NCBI GenBank assembly: GCA_029204225.1
Contig: CM055100.1
Coordinates: 11,665,272 to 11,729,271, forward strand
DNA length: 64,000 nt
Origin: Diphasiastrum complanatum
Taxonomy: Eukaryota; Streptophyta; Lycopodiopsida; Lycopodiales; Lycopodiaceae
Direction of reading: 5' to 3'
Numbering within the stretch: the stretch's first letter is position 1; each line of letters begins with the position of its first letter. The position numbers and the translations under genes are program-made. This document shows positions 23,041 to 34,610 of the stretch, piece by piece. The notes beneath the pieces are model-generated. The model was not told the DNA's origin and did not search any database. It was given only the letters and a program-made list of their open reading frames with translations.

Positions 23041-24536
23041 ATGGTCAAAATCTATCTTGGCGATTTTATGGTTAGAAGTTTGTGTGTTAGAATTAGTTGG
23101 AATGTTGACTTTTGGGGTTTCATAAAGATTGTTATGGATAGTGGATTAGATGTACATTTCAAGCATGGAGCATGTTTTATCTTGAAAGATAAAAAATGTA
23201 TTGCTAGTGGTTTCAAGCAAGGGAGGTTATTCAAATTGGATGCTAATGTGATGGTTGGAAGTGTGAACATGGCAAGGGAGGAGCTCACTCAAGTGGAATT
23301 ATGGCACAAAAGGTTAGGCCATTCTAAATAGAAAGCTATGGAGACCATGGTGACAAAGGAGCTAGCAAGTGGACTTCCCAAAACCATATCCAAGTGTGGC
23401 AAGCTTTGTGAAGCTCGTGGACTCTCCAAATCTCATAAGCTACCTTTCAAGAGATCTTTGACAAGATCTAACTCTCCTCTTGACCTTATACACTCGGATG
23501 TTCATTCATTTTCAAATGGTGGAGCTCTTATGTATGTCACTTTTATTGATGATAGATCAAGATACTCTTGGGTTTATCTCTTGTCTAAGAAAAGTGAAGT
23601 TTTTGAGTCCTTTGTAAAGTTCAAAACTCTTGTGGAAAAGCAACTTAATACTAGCCTGAAAGTTTTAAGAAGTGATAATGGAGGGGAGTACATCTCCAAT
23701 AGGATGAAAGAGTTTTGTGAAACTAATGGCATTAGGAGAGAGTTTACTTGCACATGTACTTCACAACAAAATGGAGTAGCTGAGAGAAAGAATAGGACAC
23801 TATGTGAGTGTACTAAAGCTTTGAGATTAGATGCATCCCTTCCTATTTCATTTTGGGGAGAAGCTATTTTATGTGCAAACTTTCTATGTAATAGAATGGC
23901 TAATAGTGCCATTAAAGGACTTACACCTTATGAAGTATTGTTTGGAAAAAAGCCAAATCTTAGTGATTTGAAAGTTTTTGGATGTACTTGTTATGTACAT
24001 ATTCCTTCAGAAACAAGGAAAAAAAGAAGATGCCACTTCTTTCAAAGGCATCTTTGTTGGTTATAGTGAAAGTAAAAAAGCTTACAGGATATTTGATCCT
24101 ATTACCAAGAGAGTCATTGTAAGTAGAGATGTATTTTTTGATGAATCTCTCCAAGACAAAGGAAAAGTGACTTCCAACAACACTCAACTTGTCAAGGATC
24201 ATGTTATGGTTGAGGAGGAGCTTCATGAAGATGAAGACCAAGTGGAACCTACTCAAAGTCCAAGGGTGCCAAGAAGATCAACAAGGACAAGGATTGAGCC
24301 ATCAAGGCTCACTTATAGTGACAAAGGGGAGCAAAGGGAAGATTCTCAACTACTCAACTCTTATACTTTCTTGACTACTATGCTTGAAGAACCAACTACT
24401 TTTGAGGAAGCAAATAAGTCTCAATATTGGAGGAAAGCTATGCAAGTAGAGTTTGATGCATTAATGGAAAATCAAACTTGGAAGCTTGTTGATTTACCTT
24501 ATGGAAAGAAGCTTATTACACCTATATATAACTGAA
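23041..24536 (+). pseudogene. Copia C2: pre-integrase, full integrase, start of RT; truncated
   Basis: It opens in the protease/pre-integrase linker (GLDVHFKHGACFILKDKKC, LWHKRLGHSK), then a TAG at 23329. An open frame 23338-24066 holds the integrase core with all three acidic blocks: LIHSDVHSF, LRSDNGGEYISN and TSQQNGVAERKNRTL. A frameshift near 24.01 kb in an A-rich run moves to the frame 23978-24535, with the integrase C-terminus (FVGYSESKKAYRIFDP), a charged linker and the RT start (YWRKAMQVEFDALMENQTW). Homology stops near 24525. It is one of the better preserved copia bodies in the window. Confidence 0.9.
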
Positions 24537-24609
24537 CCCACCTGCTTACTCACATGTGTGCAGGTGGGTGTGAAACTGCCCATTGCCACCTGCCCGGTTC
24601 CTGGTGCCG

Positions 24610-25690
24610 ACAAATCCTTTCGACAAAGAACAAGCAGATGTTGTCCAGCATGATATGTCTGAACATTCTAAACGTTATACATAGATGTGGTTATCATGTT
24701 ACCTAACACATCATGAACCCAAAGAACAGGTGCTAAAATCAAAAGATGTTTACGATGGCCCAGCTAGGACACAGCCAATGAATCTTGTTGAACCAGAAGA
24801 ACCAGAAGAGATTGTACAAATTGGATCACAGCTTAATTTTGAACATTATCAAGTACTCCGAACGTTACTTATTAAGTATCAAGATTGTTTTGCATGGAAT
24901 TATCAAGATCTGAAGGGTATTCCGACGTCAGTTATTGAACATACCATACCTTTAGTACCTAATGCAGTTCCAAAGGTTACAAAGTTCTATTGCTGTAATC
25001 CTAATGTTGTGGATCTGATAAAGAAAGAGCTTCAGAGACTTCTTGACGCCGATTTCGTTTATGAGATAGAGCATACCGAATGGGTTTCACTGATTGTCAT
25101 TGTTCCTAAGAAGAATGGGAAATTGAGATTTGGGTGAATCTCAAGGCTTTGAACAAAGTGACGCGGAAGGATCACTTTTCGTTACCTTTTACTCAAAGCA
25201 ATTTGGATCGCCTTGCTTGAGCGAAAGGTTATAGTTTTCTGGATTGATTTAATGGTTACAACCAGGTTAAAATTGCATCAGCAGATCGCCACAAAATCGC
25301 TTTTGCAACAGAATGGGACACCTATGCTTACAAAGTAATGTCGTTTTTGGACTCTGTAATGCACCAAGTTTGTTCCAAAGAGTAATGCAATTTGCTTTTA
25401 AAGATTATCTACAAAAATTTCTTGAAATTTACTTGGATGACCTGGGAGTCCATAGCACAGATACAGACCACCTGGATTGATTGGAGAAAGTATTTGAAAG
25501 ATGTCGCAAATAACAAATTTCTTTAAATCCAAAAAAATGTCAGATATGGGTTTCCCACGGAGTTGTGCTTGGTCATGTCATATTGAGACATGGCATTGCC
25601 ACAGATTATTCTAAAATCAAGAATATTATTGTGGAATTCCCACCGCCAACGACGATTCGTGGAGAGATTAAGGATCAGCTGTCGGTGGCT
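24610..25690 (+). pseudogene. Gypsy A reverse transcriptase, broken
   Basis: The open frame 24685-25137 holds the pre-RT linker and RT N-terminus (YQDCFAWNYQDLKGIP, IVPKKNGKLRF). A shift follows, then homology continues with LKALNKVTRKDHFSLPF, a stop before FNGYNQVKIASADRHKIAFA, CNAPS, the catalytic region IYLDDLGVHS and SKIKNIIVEFPPP. It fits the missing 3' half of gypsy A: same strand, same lineage, and followed by an LTR matching that at 11253. The RNase H and integrase domains are not seen. Confidence 0.82.
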
Positions 25691-25934
25691 TGACTGTATT
25701 TCTATGCAGCAATGATGGGAGGCTCTCGCTTCACATCCTGGACAACTTCAAAATGGATTGTGGAGCCCATCGTTGTTTTTTATCGCATAATTTGGACTTT
25801 AACACTGCCCGACTCGATTTTATGGAGAAGGTGCAGTATCATTTAATAAAGATTCGTCGTGAAGCAAATAAAAGTCCATAATAATTGCATCTCGCAGATG
25901 TCATGGGACCGCCACCAGTTTTGGTGGGGGATAT
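25691..25934 (+). other. Gypsy A 3' end with polypurine tract
   Basis: Decayed sequence ends in TTTTGGTGGGGGATAT immediately before the LTR start at 25935. The GGTGGGGGA run is a credible polypurine tract. The frame 25690-25881 has no domain. Confidence 0.55.
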
Positions 25935-26520
25935 TGTTGGAGGGTTTGTGGATCTCATGACAACCCTAACCCTAGTTAATAATTGAGAGGGATTTGGCAT
26001 CCTGCGTGTGTAAGTCCAACCCAATGATCACATAGAGATTTGATTAGTTAAAAGTCAATAAAAGGACTTTAGGCCTTTTTTGTGGGACTTTCAATGTCGC
26101 AGGGCCTAAATGTCAAGTTAGTGAATAAAGTTGGGTTTCCCTCCAATTTGAATGGTTCCCACTCTTTTTTTAATTTTAATAATTAAGAAGGTAGAAATAG
26201 ACCAATAGGATTCAGAGGCCAGGGTCCTCCTCTCTACTATAAAAAGACACAACTCAAGTTCCTATAGATGTTTCATTTCTTCATTTCAATAAAGCAGATT
26301 GGTTCTCTTGTGAAATGGATTGATGAATGTCCTTGCTTTCTATCACTTTTCCTCCATCTCTCATGTTTCTTTGAATTTTGCTAATTGTTGGATTTGATTG
26401 TTATTGGGATTGCATGTTATTATACTTTTATGAGGGAGAAAGGGAGAGAGAGAAAGAGTAAACTATCTTGTTGTGGATCTAGTGTTAGTGGATGTAGTGT
26501 TAATGCTTAGGGTTAATGGA
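25935..26520 (+). mobile_element. 3' LTR of gypsy A (right edge approximate)
   Basis: It starts TGTTGGAGGGTTTGTGG and follows the 11253 LTR through CCTAACCCTAGTTAATAA, AAGTCCAACC(C/A)AATGATCACATAG and AATGTCCTTGCT. A TATA-like CTATAAAAAG is near 26237. The similarity fades after about 26.51 kb, so the right edge is uncertain. Confidence 0.72.
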
Positions 26521-27435
26521 TGTTAGAGTTAGATGTGAATCTTCCATTCATGCTGAAATCTAAACTATACTATCGCTCTCATGGGAACAAATCTACGCAT
26601 GACAAGTAACTTCATCTCTTTGATACTAGATTGATTAGATCTTGGATTGAGGTTAGGCAACGAAAAAAACCCACTACAAAATTACATAACCTGAAAATAT
26701 CACGTTGTCTGGAAAAAGCGTAGATTTTATATCGCTTATGTAAAACCCAAGAACCTTATTAACTGGTGACAGAGGATTTTCTTGTGAAATGTTCACCCCT
26801 ATTGTTTTTGACTTTTTGACTTTAGGACTCCTTTCAGCTCCTAATTTGTCCTTGATGCACTTTGTGTTGAGCTCCCTGAGCTCCAGATTTGATCAATTCC
26901 GCATAGCTATCAAGGCTCCCTTAGCCAAAGGATTTATCGTTGATTGCCCACTTTATGGTCCACTCCATGCCTTGTTGCTTTTGCACCTTGAATTCTCTCC
27001 TTGTCCCAGCCTGATCTTGATACTTTTTCTTTTGGCTCTTTAAGATAGACAAAGATTGAGTACACTTCACAATACACCTCTAACTTAGCTTGAAGTAGTC
27101 GTCTTTGAATCAACCCAAATGTAACCATTGACCTTTTGGAGAGCCAAGTGGTCGCACCAGTTTGATCCGCATACGAACTATCTCTTCGCATTTGAAGCAC
27201 CATGTCGATCGCGCAAAACTTGACTTTCACAATTCCATCACTAGTCAGTTGCCTCATAGTCAAAACAAGAATGTACATCTAGCTTGGCTTCAAGTAGCTC
27301 TCTTTGAATCAGACCCATGCACCCAAAGTTTGCACTAATCCGATTTCAATACGAACTGTCCCTTAGCATTCGTTCGAAGTACCAAGTCTCTCGTGCAAGA
27401 CTAAACTTTCATGGTTCCTTCGTTAATCAGCTGCT
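26521..27435. other. Non-coding or degenerate; holds a diverged tandem duplication
   Basis: No domain recognised. Two diverged copies of about 190 bp (around 27079-27270 and 27279-27445) share CTTTGAATCA, ATACGAACT, TCGCGCAA/TCGTGCAA and GTCAGTTGC/ATCAGCTGC blocks. It may be a repeat-bearing part of gypsy B downstream of RNase H. Confidence 0.45.
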
Positions 27436-29709
27436 TTACACGTAACACCATTCAGCATCCGTATGCACATGAAACTCAATGGACCAATTGGGTGGACGTA
27501 AGATTGGTGTTGAAGCCAATGCATCCTTAAGCTTTTGGAAAGCCTTTAGGGCTTTCTCATTCCAATGTGGATACGTTGTGAGTTTGTAAATTGGTCGGGC
27601 TAACTTCGCAAAATCTAGAATGAAGATCCTAGAATGACCCATAAAGATGTAGACTTCGCGGATCATCCCCGGTGGTGGTAGATCAACAATGATCTTGATC
27701 TTTGATAGGTTTGTGGTGATCCCATGTCTAGATACTATATGGCCGAGAATCAAGCCATGTGTAACCCAAAATTGACATTTTTCTGGATTCAAGGAGATCT
27801 AAAAATTGTGGCATTTTTGTAGCACCTTCTCCAAATTAGATAAGTGTTCTGAGTCTGGTCCATGCACGCACAGATCGTCCAAGAAAATTTTTACAAATTT
27901 TTGCAAATACTCTTTGAATGCCGCCTGCATGACATGCTAAAAAGTGCTTGGGGCATTGCAAAGTCCGAATGGCATCACCTTATAGGCATAGGTTGCCCAT
28001 TCCATGGGGAATGTTGTCTCCAAGGTATACTTCTTGAAAGTCTCAAGCATCTCATGAACTGATGCTCGTCGAGATTCCTCCTTCAACATATTGATCTTGG
28101 CCCGACTAGTCATCTTCTGGTTCTTTGTCATCTGAGTAGAGGATGATGTTGTATCTGAGTCCATCTTGATTGACTTCAACGAATCCAACACCTTTCTTTT
28201 GCCCTTTTTTGTCATATTGGTGGATTCGCCCTTGTTGTCTCTCATCAGAATTGGTGTGACATTTTCCTCGTGGTTGTGAATATCAATATCCACTGTAGCT
28301 ATAGCCTCTTTGGGTAGATCACTCCATCGGATCACCTGGTTGTAGCGTTGCTTCAACTGATTCTTGTTGTTTGTAGGTGCCCTTGGTGGATCGATCCTTG
28401 AGACTTTCGCCATAGCAGACTTTTGCGGCGATTGAGCTGATACTTTCTTGATTTCGTAACGATCTGGGTCCATGTGGTGTAGGACCTGCTCATCAATCAG
28501 CTCAATCTCCTTATTATAAGTTAGAACATGTTGCCAAGGGACTAAATCATCGTCCACTGGGTTGTCAATAGGTTTCGCTAACAGCCATGCTACGTTTATC
28601 ATATTCATCCCAAATGTGATTGGTGTGTCCATAGCGTAACATTTGGGTGAAGATGTGCTAGGTTCAGGATCTGATTCATATTGGCATGCCCGGCAGTCAA
28701 TAGTTGCTAATGCATCTGTCCATCTCACGGCATTTGTCTCTGAATCATACTGACCACCCTTGGTTGGCCTTGGGCGATCAATCATGTGATCTGTCGTGGA
28801 TGATCCGTCATCAGCTTTGGGTGCAATAGGTTTCACCGCCCATGTGGTCAGATCAACCTTTACAGCCTGTTCTCTATTCTCAAAGGTGAGTTTTCCCGTA
28901 CTCTAGTTGTGTACTACTTGCGCAGTCCTTAACCAAGGTTCTCCCAGTAAAACACGGTATGCAGTTGGAGATTCAAGTACATCCATGACTACCAAAGTAA
29001 TCACAAACTGCATGCTCGCTATTTTTACAGGGATATCGGCAACCACACCCTTTGGTTTTACACAGGATTGATCTGCTAGCTTGATGGCGAATCGTGCTGC
29101 TTTCAACCCTTGTAAACCTCACTTTTCATACATAGTAGTGGAGATCAAATTGACTCCTGATCCTCCATCTAATACTGTTGCCTCATCCTCGTATCTCTTG
29201 TGTTTGATTGACAGGGTGATGTTGTGTTCCTCACTTTTCCACACTGCCCCGATGTGGAGGACATTACTTGTTTCTTCATAGCTTGTACAATATATGGGCT
29301 CAGGCGCTACTGGATCCTCATCCGTTTTGGCCTATTCAGCCAAAAGGCTTTTAGCTTGTGGCGCAATTCGCAGTAATTCCCCGAGAGGTAAACTAACATG
29401 ACTTGTCAATAAGATCGTGAGCTTTTCAGTGTGTGGTTCCTCGAGCTCCACCATGTGAAAAGGTGGTTCATGATGATGCAACCGATCGTTCTGATCAGTG
29501 CACAATGGTGAGCCCGTTTACGGTTCTCGTTCGCCGTCAGCTACATGTTCCGTAGGATTGTCCCCTTCTTGCTTTTTTTCCTCCACTTGTGCTCTCTGTA
29601 CCCAGTGTTGTATTTTCTGGCACTTTCTTCTCTCTTCTCTCACGTTTGGATATGGCGCTAAAGTCAAGGGTTGGTCATCAATGACCGATGGTGCTGATGA
29701 GGGAGCCAC
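27436..29709 (-). pseudogene. Gypsy B protease, RT (internally deleted) and RNase H start
   Basis: Reading leftward from 29709: a charged gag C-terminal stretch (to 29518), protease ATVLDGGSGVNLIST at about 29.17 kb and RVLLGEPWLRTAQVVHN at about 28.9 kb. A 299-codon open frame follows (28836-27937), covering the linker and, abruptly, RT from TFPMEWATYAYKVMPFGLCN. RT continues with FLDDLCVHG, CQFWVTHGLILGHIVSRHGI and the tether HWNEKALKAFQKLKDAL, ending in RNase H (FHVHTDAEW). The RT fingers and first catalytic aspartate are deleted. The matching gag is at 39246-39797 on the opposite strand, with the copia D insertion between them. Confidence 0.87.
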
Positions 29710-30362
29710 TGTGAGAGATTTCAACTAGTTTAGTCTAGTTTAGTCATATATTGGTAAATTGTCAATAAGAGGCCAAAACTCATTTTAGACTTAGAGATAA
29801 ACTTTTTGAAGCTATATTAGTTTAAAATACATTCAATAAACACTTTTGAAAGTGTATGAAATTTGGTAGTCGAGTTCGAGAGAGATTCAAATTTGAACTT
29901 TGGGTACATTGAATCTAGACGTAAAAATAGTAGGGTTTACATTTGGAGGGAAAGCCAAGTGGCCAAATAGGGTTTGGAGACTCTATAAAAGGATGTAACT
30001 CATGTAGAGACATATCTTCTCTCTTCTCTCTCTCATTTCATCATTATACATGGTTCTCTTTGGGTTCTACTACTCATTGGTGCACTATCTTGGTGTTATC
30101 TTGCAATGTTGTGTGTAGAATGCTCATTTATTGCTATTTTCGGTTTCACACATGTGAAATACATTAGGATACTGTGATTATACGAAAATCAAACATAATT
30201 TATGTTTTGGTTCATGTTTGATCAGTATCTCTTAGAGTTTGCATCTCATTTTGTATGTAGATGCTGTTTTTTCTACATTGGCAGGATTGTTGGTTTGCTC
30301 CTTATTGTAACCAAATGATCAGGGACATGAATTGGACCTTGAATGATCTGAAATCCTTCACA
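29710..30362 (+). mobile_element. Copia D 5' LTR (653 bp)
   Basis: TGTGAGAGATTTCAACTAG starts it and CTTCACA ends it, directly before a perfect tRNA-Met primer site. A TATA box (CTATAAAAGG) is at about 29984. The flanking bases GCCAC (29705-29709) are the complement of GTGGC (39793-39797) beside the other copia D LTR, which supports them as one target-site duplication. Confidence 0.88.
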
Positions 30363-30374
30363 TGGTATCAGAGC
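30363..30374 (+). promoter_or_regulatory. Primer binding site, tRNA-Met
   Basis: TGGTATCAGAGC directly follows the LTR end. The leader after it (to about 30492) matches that after 33714 and then breaks off. Confidence 0.92.
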
Positions 30375-30492
30375 TATTGTGTTTCAGGTTATGAAAGGAT
30401 CAGCCATCTTTAGCAAGGATTTGGAGGAGTTACCAATGCTAGAGCATGCTAGATTGATTTGTACTCAAAAATCAGCATTTTTGCATATGTGA

Positions 30493-31645
30493 AATTCTTG
30501 TATGTGGTGAAAATGGCGTGGGGGGAAGATCGACAAGCTTGGGATCAGCTTGTTCCTCAGCTGCCACTTCAAATTCAAGATTATGTTGAACCGCTAGATT
30601 TTCATATTATAAACTTGGATAGCGTAGACATAATCTTAGAAAAAGAATGGTTTTATTCTAAAAACGAGTCTTTAAGAAAGGATTATGTTACACATAGTAT
30701 TTCCTTTTTGCATAAGGGCTCGTTGGTTGAGCTAAAAGGCGATGTAAATAGGCCTTTTGATCCTTTGGTTTCCGCTTTAGAAGTTGTAGAATATTTGAAA
30801 GATTCTGGTAATAAAGTTTATCTTTGTTTTTTGAAAGATGAAATTTATGTGGATGACCATGTAGTCCAGAGTCTAAATATTGATTTATCGCATTTGCCTT
30901 TGAATGTGCCTGTAAATAATTCCTTAAGTGTTAACTCACCTGAAGGAATAATATTTAACAAAATTAGGCAAGAATATAGCGATGTTTTTCCTGATAAACT
31001 CCTTGATGGCCTACCTCCCCAAAGGAGTGTTGACCATCAGATAGAGTTGCTTCTTGGAAGCCAACCTGTATCTCTTTTTCCATACAGGGTTAGCATCAAG
31101 GAAGAGGATGAAATTTCTAAGCAGTTACAAGAACTCCTTAGGATGGGCCACATACGGCCTAGTAAGTCCCCTTGGGGAGCACCAATCCTTTTAGTTCGTA
31201 AAATGGATGGCGGCACACGTTTGTGTGGTAACTTTAAAAAGTTAAATGATTTAACCATCAAGAACAGATATCCCTTACCTAGGATGGATGATCTTATGGA
31301 TCGTTTGAATGGGGCTAAGTATTTCTCCAAGATTGATCTTAGATCAGGTTACCGTCAGATAAGGATTAGGAACGAAGATGTTCTTAAAACTGGATTTCGA
31401 TCCAGATATGGCAATTATGAGTTTTTAGTGTTACCTTTTGGACTCACGAATGCGCCTGCCACTTTCCAGCAGATGATGAACGATATTCTTCGTCCATATC
31501 TAGAAAACTTTGTGGTGGTGTATTTGGACGACATATTAATTTATAGTTGGACCCTTGAGGAGCATGAAGAGCATCTTCGTATTGTCTTAGATCTTCTAAG
31601 GCAAGAAAAGCTCTATGCTAAGGAGTCGAAATGTGAGTTCTTTAA
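30493..31645 (+). pseudogene. Gypsy C (chromovirus) protease end and reverse transcriptase
   Basis: Within an open frame of 416 codons (30459-31709) the gypsy part begins abruptly near 30493. It holds the end of the protease region ([19 protein letters not shown]), then [35 protein letters not shown], the first catalytic aspartate in [35 protein letters not shown] and the catalytic YLDDILIYS. It breaks after KCEFFK at about 31645, where a reversed LTR fragment begins. The continuation of RT is found inverted at 33185. Confidence 0.9.
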
Positions 31646-31769
31646 GTGTTTATTGAATGTATTTAAAACTAATATAACTTCAAAAAGTTTATCTCTAAGT
31701 CTAAAATGAGTTTTGGCCTCTTATTGACAATTTACCAAAATATGACTAAACTAGTTGAAATCTCTCACA
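31646..31769 (-). mobile_element. Reversed copia D-type LTR fragment (first 124 bp)
   Basis: Read on the minus strand, 31769 starts TGTGAGAGATTTCAACTAG and runs to the ATTCAATAAACACTT point of the LTR. It lacks the remainder, which is found in the opposite orientation at 33186-33702. Confidence 0.85.
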
Positions 31770-33185
31770 ATCCGAACTAGGACTAAGGGTTGTTTCAAGT
31801 TTTTCAAACACCGCTTGCCAGAACTTGCCAGTGAACTTGGAGTCACAATCACTAACAATATCATTCGGCAAACCATACAATCTGAATAACTTTTCAACGA
31901 AATGCTGAGCTAGTTCAGATGCCTTGACAGTTAATTTAGTTGGTATAAATTGCGCCATCTTGATTAGCCTGCCAACCACCACCCAAATGGCATCGTGATC
32001 ACTCCGGGTTTTAGGGAGTCCAACCACAAAAATACTTTTCCATTTTTTACTTGGAATTTCCACAGGATGAAGAAGACTCACAACTTTAAGTCTTTCTGCT
32101 TTGTTTTGCTGGCATTGCTCACAACTTTGAACGTATGCCTCCACATGACCTTTCATCTGAGGCCAAAAGAAATTCTGCCTAACAGGAACAAGTGTCCTCT
32201 GTATGCCTGGGTGATCAGCACAAGGGTTGTCATGACATTGTTGCAGGATTTGGGCCCGCAAGTCCTCCCTATCCGACACACGAACCTTTTCCTGTCGGAA
32301 AAGCAGGCCATTCCTTATGGAATAGTCTTCAAGTAGCTTATCATTACGGGATTGCTTGGGATCCTGCATCCCAAGGTCATCACTAGATCTAGAATTTCTT
32401 GTCAGGACATCTAGCCAGATGAGACCAAAAAACCTATCGGTTCGACAAAGATCCCGTAGTGAAAGATACAAATCAGATTGGATTTCAGCAAAGCATAACT
32501 GATTAATCTCTCCAATCCGACTCAAGGCATCGGCAACACAGTTTGACGTACTTTTACGATACTTAATGTCGAAGACAAAATCCTGAATGAGTTCTGACCA
32601 TCTAGCCTTATGGCCACGAAGGTCCTTGGCATCACAAATATACTCAAGAGATTGGTGATCAGTCATTACCATAAATTTGGCACCATAAAAATGATGCCTC
32701 CATATTTTTAACACGTGAATGACTGCAGAAAGCTCCTTCTCATAAGTAGAATACCTAGTCTGAGTAGGATCCAGCTTCTTGCTTTCAAAAGCAACTGGTC
32801 TACCGTCCTGATAAAGGACCGCTCCAACAGCAAAGTCGCTAGCATTCGTATCAACCACAAAGGGCTGGTTAGGATCGACAATGTGTAAAATTGGAGCCGT
32901 AGGAACACAGTGCTTGAGAGTCTCAAAACTCTCATTCATTTCATCCGTCCATGTTATCAATGGACTTTTTCTACAACTACATTTTTTCTTCACCCCCTTA
33001 AGAATGTTCGTCAAGGGCAATGCTATTAAGGCATAGTCCAAAATGAACCTGTGAAAGAATCCTGCAGTGAAGCCCAATAAGGATTTCACATCTCGAATTG
33101 TCAAAGGTCTCGGCAATTCTCGCACCTTACGGACTTTGTCATAATTGATTTCAAGACCTTTATCCAATATGACATGGCCCAGGTA
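31770..33185 (-). pseudogene. Gypsy C RNase H and integrase (inverted segment)
   Basis: Open minus-strand frame starting in the RT thumb (YLGHVILDKG). It continues through the RNase H tether (SLLGFTAGFFHRFI), RNase H (FVVDTNASDFAVGAVLYQ, STYEKELSAVIHVLK, MTDHQSLEYICD, NCVADALSRIG), the integrase zinc finger (CHDNPCADHPGIQRT, YVQSCEQCQQNK) and the integrase core (SIFVVGLPKTRSDHDAIWVV, DIVSDCDSKFTGKFWQAVFE). It is cut by the LTR at 31769 before the final integrase glutamate. The core's first catalytic Asp position reads Val (FVVGLP where FIxGLP or DFVxGLP is usual). The frame itself is open for 473 codons. Confidence 0.9.
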
Positions 33186-33702
33186 TTTGAAAGTGTAGGA
33201 AAGTTGGTAGTCGAGTTTGAGAGAAATTCAAATTTGAACTTTGGGTACTTGAATCTAGACCCAAAAATAGTAGGGTTTACATTTTGGAGGGAAAGCCAAG
33301 TGGCAAGATAGGATTTGGACACTCTATAAAAGGATGTAACTTGTGCAGAGACACATCTTCTCTCTTCTCTCTCTCATTTCATCATTATACATGGTTCTCT
33401 TTGGGTTCTACTACTCATTGGTGCACTATCTTGGTGTTATCTTGCAATCTTGTGTGTAGAATGCTCATTTATTGTTATTATCGGTTTCACACGTGTGAAA
33501 TACAATAGGGTACTGTGATTGTACGGACATCAAACATATTTTATATTTTGGTTCATGTTTGATTAGTATCTCTTAGAGTTTGCATCTCATTTTGTATGTA
33601 GATGTTGTTTTTTCTACATTTGTAGGATTGTTGCTTTGCTCCTTATTGTAACCAAAGATCAGGGACATGGATTGGATCTTGAATGATCTGAAATACTTCA
33701 CA
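33186..33702 (+). mobile_element. Copia D2 LTR, 5' truncated by the inversion
   Basis: It begins in mid-LTR at TTTGAAAGTGTA and matches 29.85-30.36 kb to the CTTCACA end. The missing first 124 bp are the reversed piece at 31646-31769. A TATA box is at about 33325. Confidence 0.88.
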
Positions 33703-33714
33703 TGGTATCAGAGC
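33703..33714 (+). promoter_or_regulatory. Primer binding site, tRNA-Met (copia D2)
   Basis: TGGTATCAGAGC follows the LTR end directly. Confidence 0.92.
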
Positions 33715-34324
33715 TATTGTATTTCATGTTATGAAAGGATCAGCCATATATAGCGAGGATTTGGAGGAGTTACCAATGCTAGAACATGCTAGATTGATTT
33801 CTACTCAAAAATCAGCATTTTTGCATGTGTAGAACTGATTTTTTGTAGGTCAAAACTCAATATAGGGTTATAGACTTGATCAATTCTGATTTCACACTTG
33901 GTTTACTGAATTTAGCTGATTTTTGGTGCATTAGGAAGATCTCATTGGAGTCTACAAGAAGATATATCAAGTTTCTAGAAATTGCATGTAGAATTTGAGA
34001 TATTCAATTTTTTGAGATTTTGTCAAAAGCCTAATTTTGATTGGATCTCTAGTTTGTGAGGTTACTAAACTTCAGTTGAGTGGGTTTCAATCTTAGGAAG
34101 TGGCAAGAATCATTAGATTGAGAAAAGATCATAGGTTGATCAAGATTTCACTATTCTATGTGTTGATTTTCTAGTTAGAAGTGCTAGAAGAGATTTGAGA
34201 GGTTCCATATATTTGTGATTTCTTCTTAAGTTCTTTTGTTGATATTCAAGAGAGTGCTTTGTGCATTGGAACAGGTTGAAAGAGAAGATCGGGTCACTTC
34301 AACATAGCTACAAGTGATGGATTT
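33715..34324 (+). other. Copia D2 leader
   Basis: About 600 bp of AT-rich untranslated sequence. The first 115 bp match 30375-30490. No ORF. It runs directly into the short ORF at 34325, so gag and protease have been deleted from this copy. Confidence 0.7.
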
Positions 34325-34591
34325 ATGTTGGAGAGCAGTGATATTGAAACATGGAGGAATGATTTCATTCACATTCTATTTGGTTGTTCATGTTCTAGTT
34401 ATATCTTGATGTGTAAAATTGATGTAAGAGATAGTGAAGCATCCAATTTGGACACTCTTCTCTATATCAATTATGAAAGATACTTTAGAATCTTAGAAAG
34501 GAAATCAATACTTAGGATGGAGATCATTCTAAAGTTGGATCAAAGTTCTATTGTCAAAACTATGCCAAAACTAGTTGAAGAGGAAGTGTGA
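34325..34591 (+). CDS. Remnant C-terminus of the copia D unknown ORF
   Basis: 88 codons. From residue 2 onward it aligns without gaps to the C-terminal 90 or so residues of the ORF at 40437 (ETWRNDFIHILF against EAWRNYFLDILF; then SSYILMCKIDVR, SEASNLDT, SIVKTMPKLVEE are nearly identical). As in that copy, the stop codon falls inside the first bases of the 3' LTR. This second copy shows that the C-terminus is shared across the family. Function unknown. Confidence 0.7.
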   Translation: MLESSDIETWRNDFIHILFGCSCSSYILMCKIDVRDSEASNLDTLLYINYERYFRILERKSILRMEIILKLDQSSIVKTMPKLVEEEV

Positions 34592-34610
34592 AAGATTTCA
34601 ACTAGTTTAG
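34587..34610 (+). mobile_element. Stub of copia D2 3' LTR (24 bp)
   Basis: TGTGAAAGATTTCAACTAG and five more LTR bases remain, then gypsy C integrase resumes. Nearly the whole 3' LTR is lost. Confidence 0.75.

Noticed and set aside
23574-23912. 112-codon minus-strand frame
   Set aside because: Antisense shadow of the copia C2 integrase.
30363-30374. tRNA-Met-like sequence
   Set aside because: Only the 12-bp primer site is present, not a folded tRNA gene; the same holds at 33703 and 52200. No tRNA or rRNA gene was recognised anywhere.
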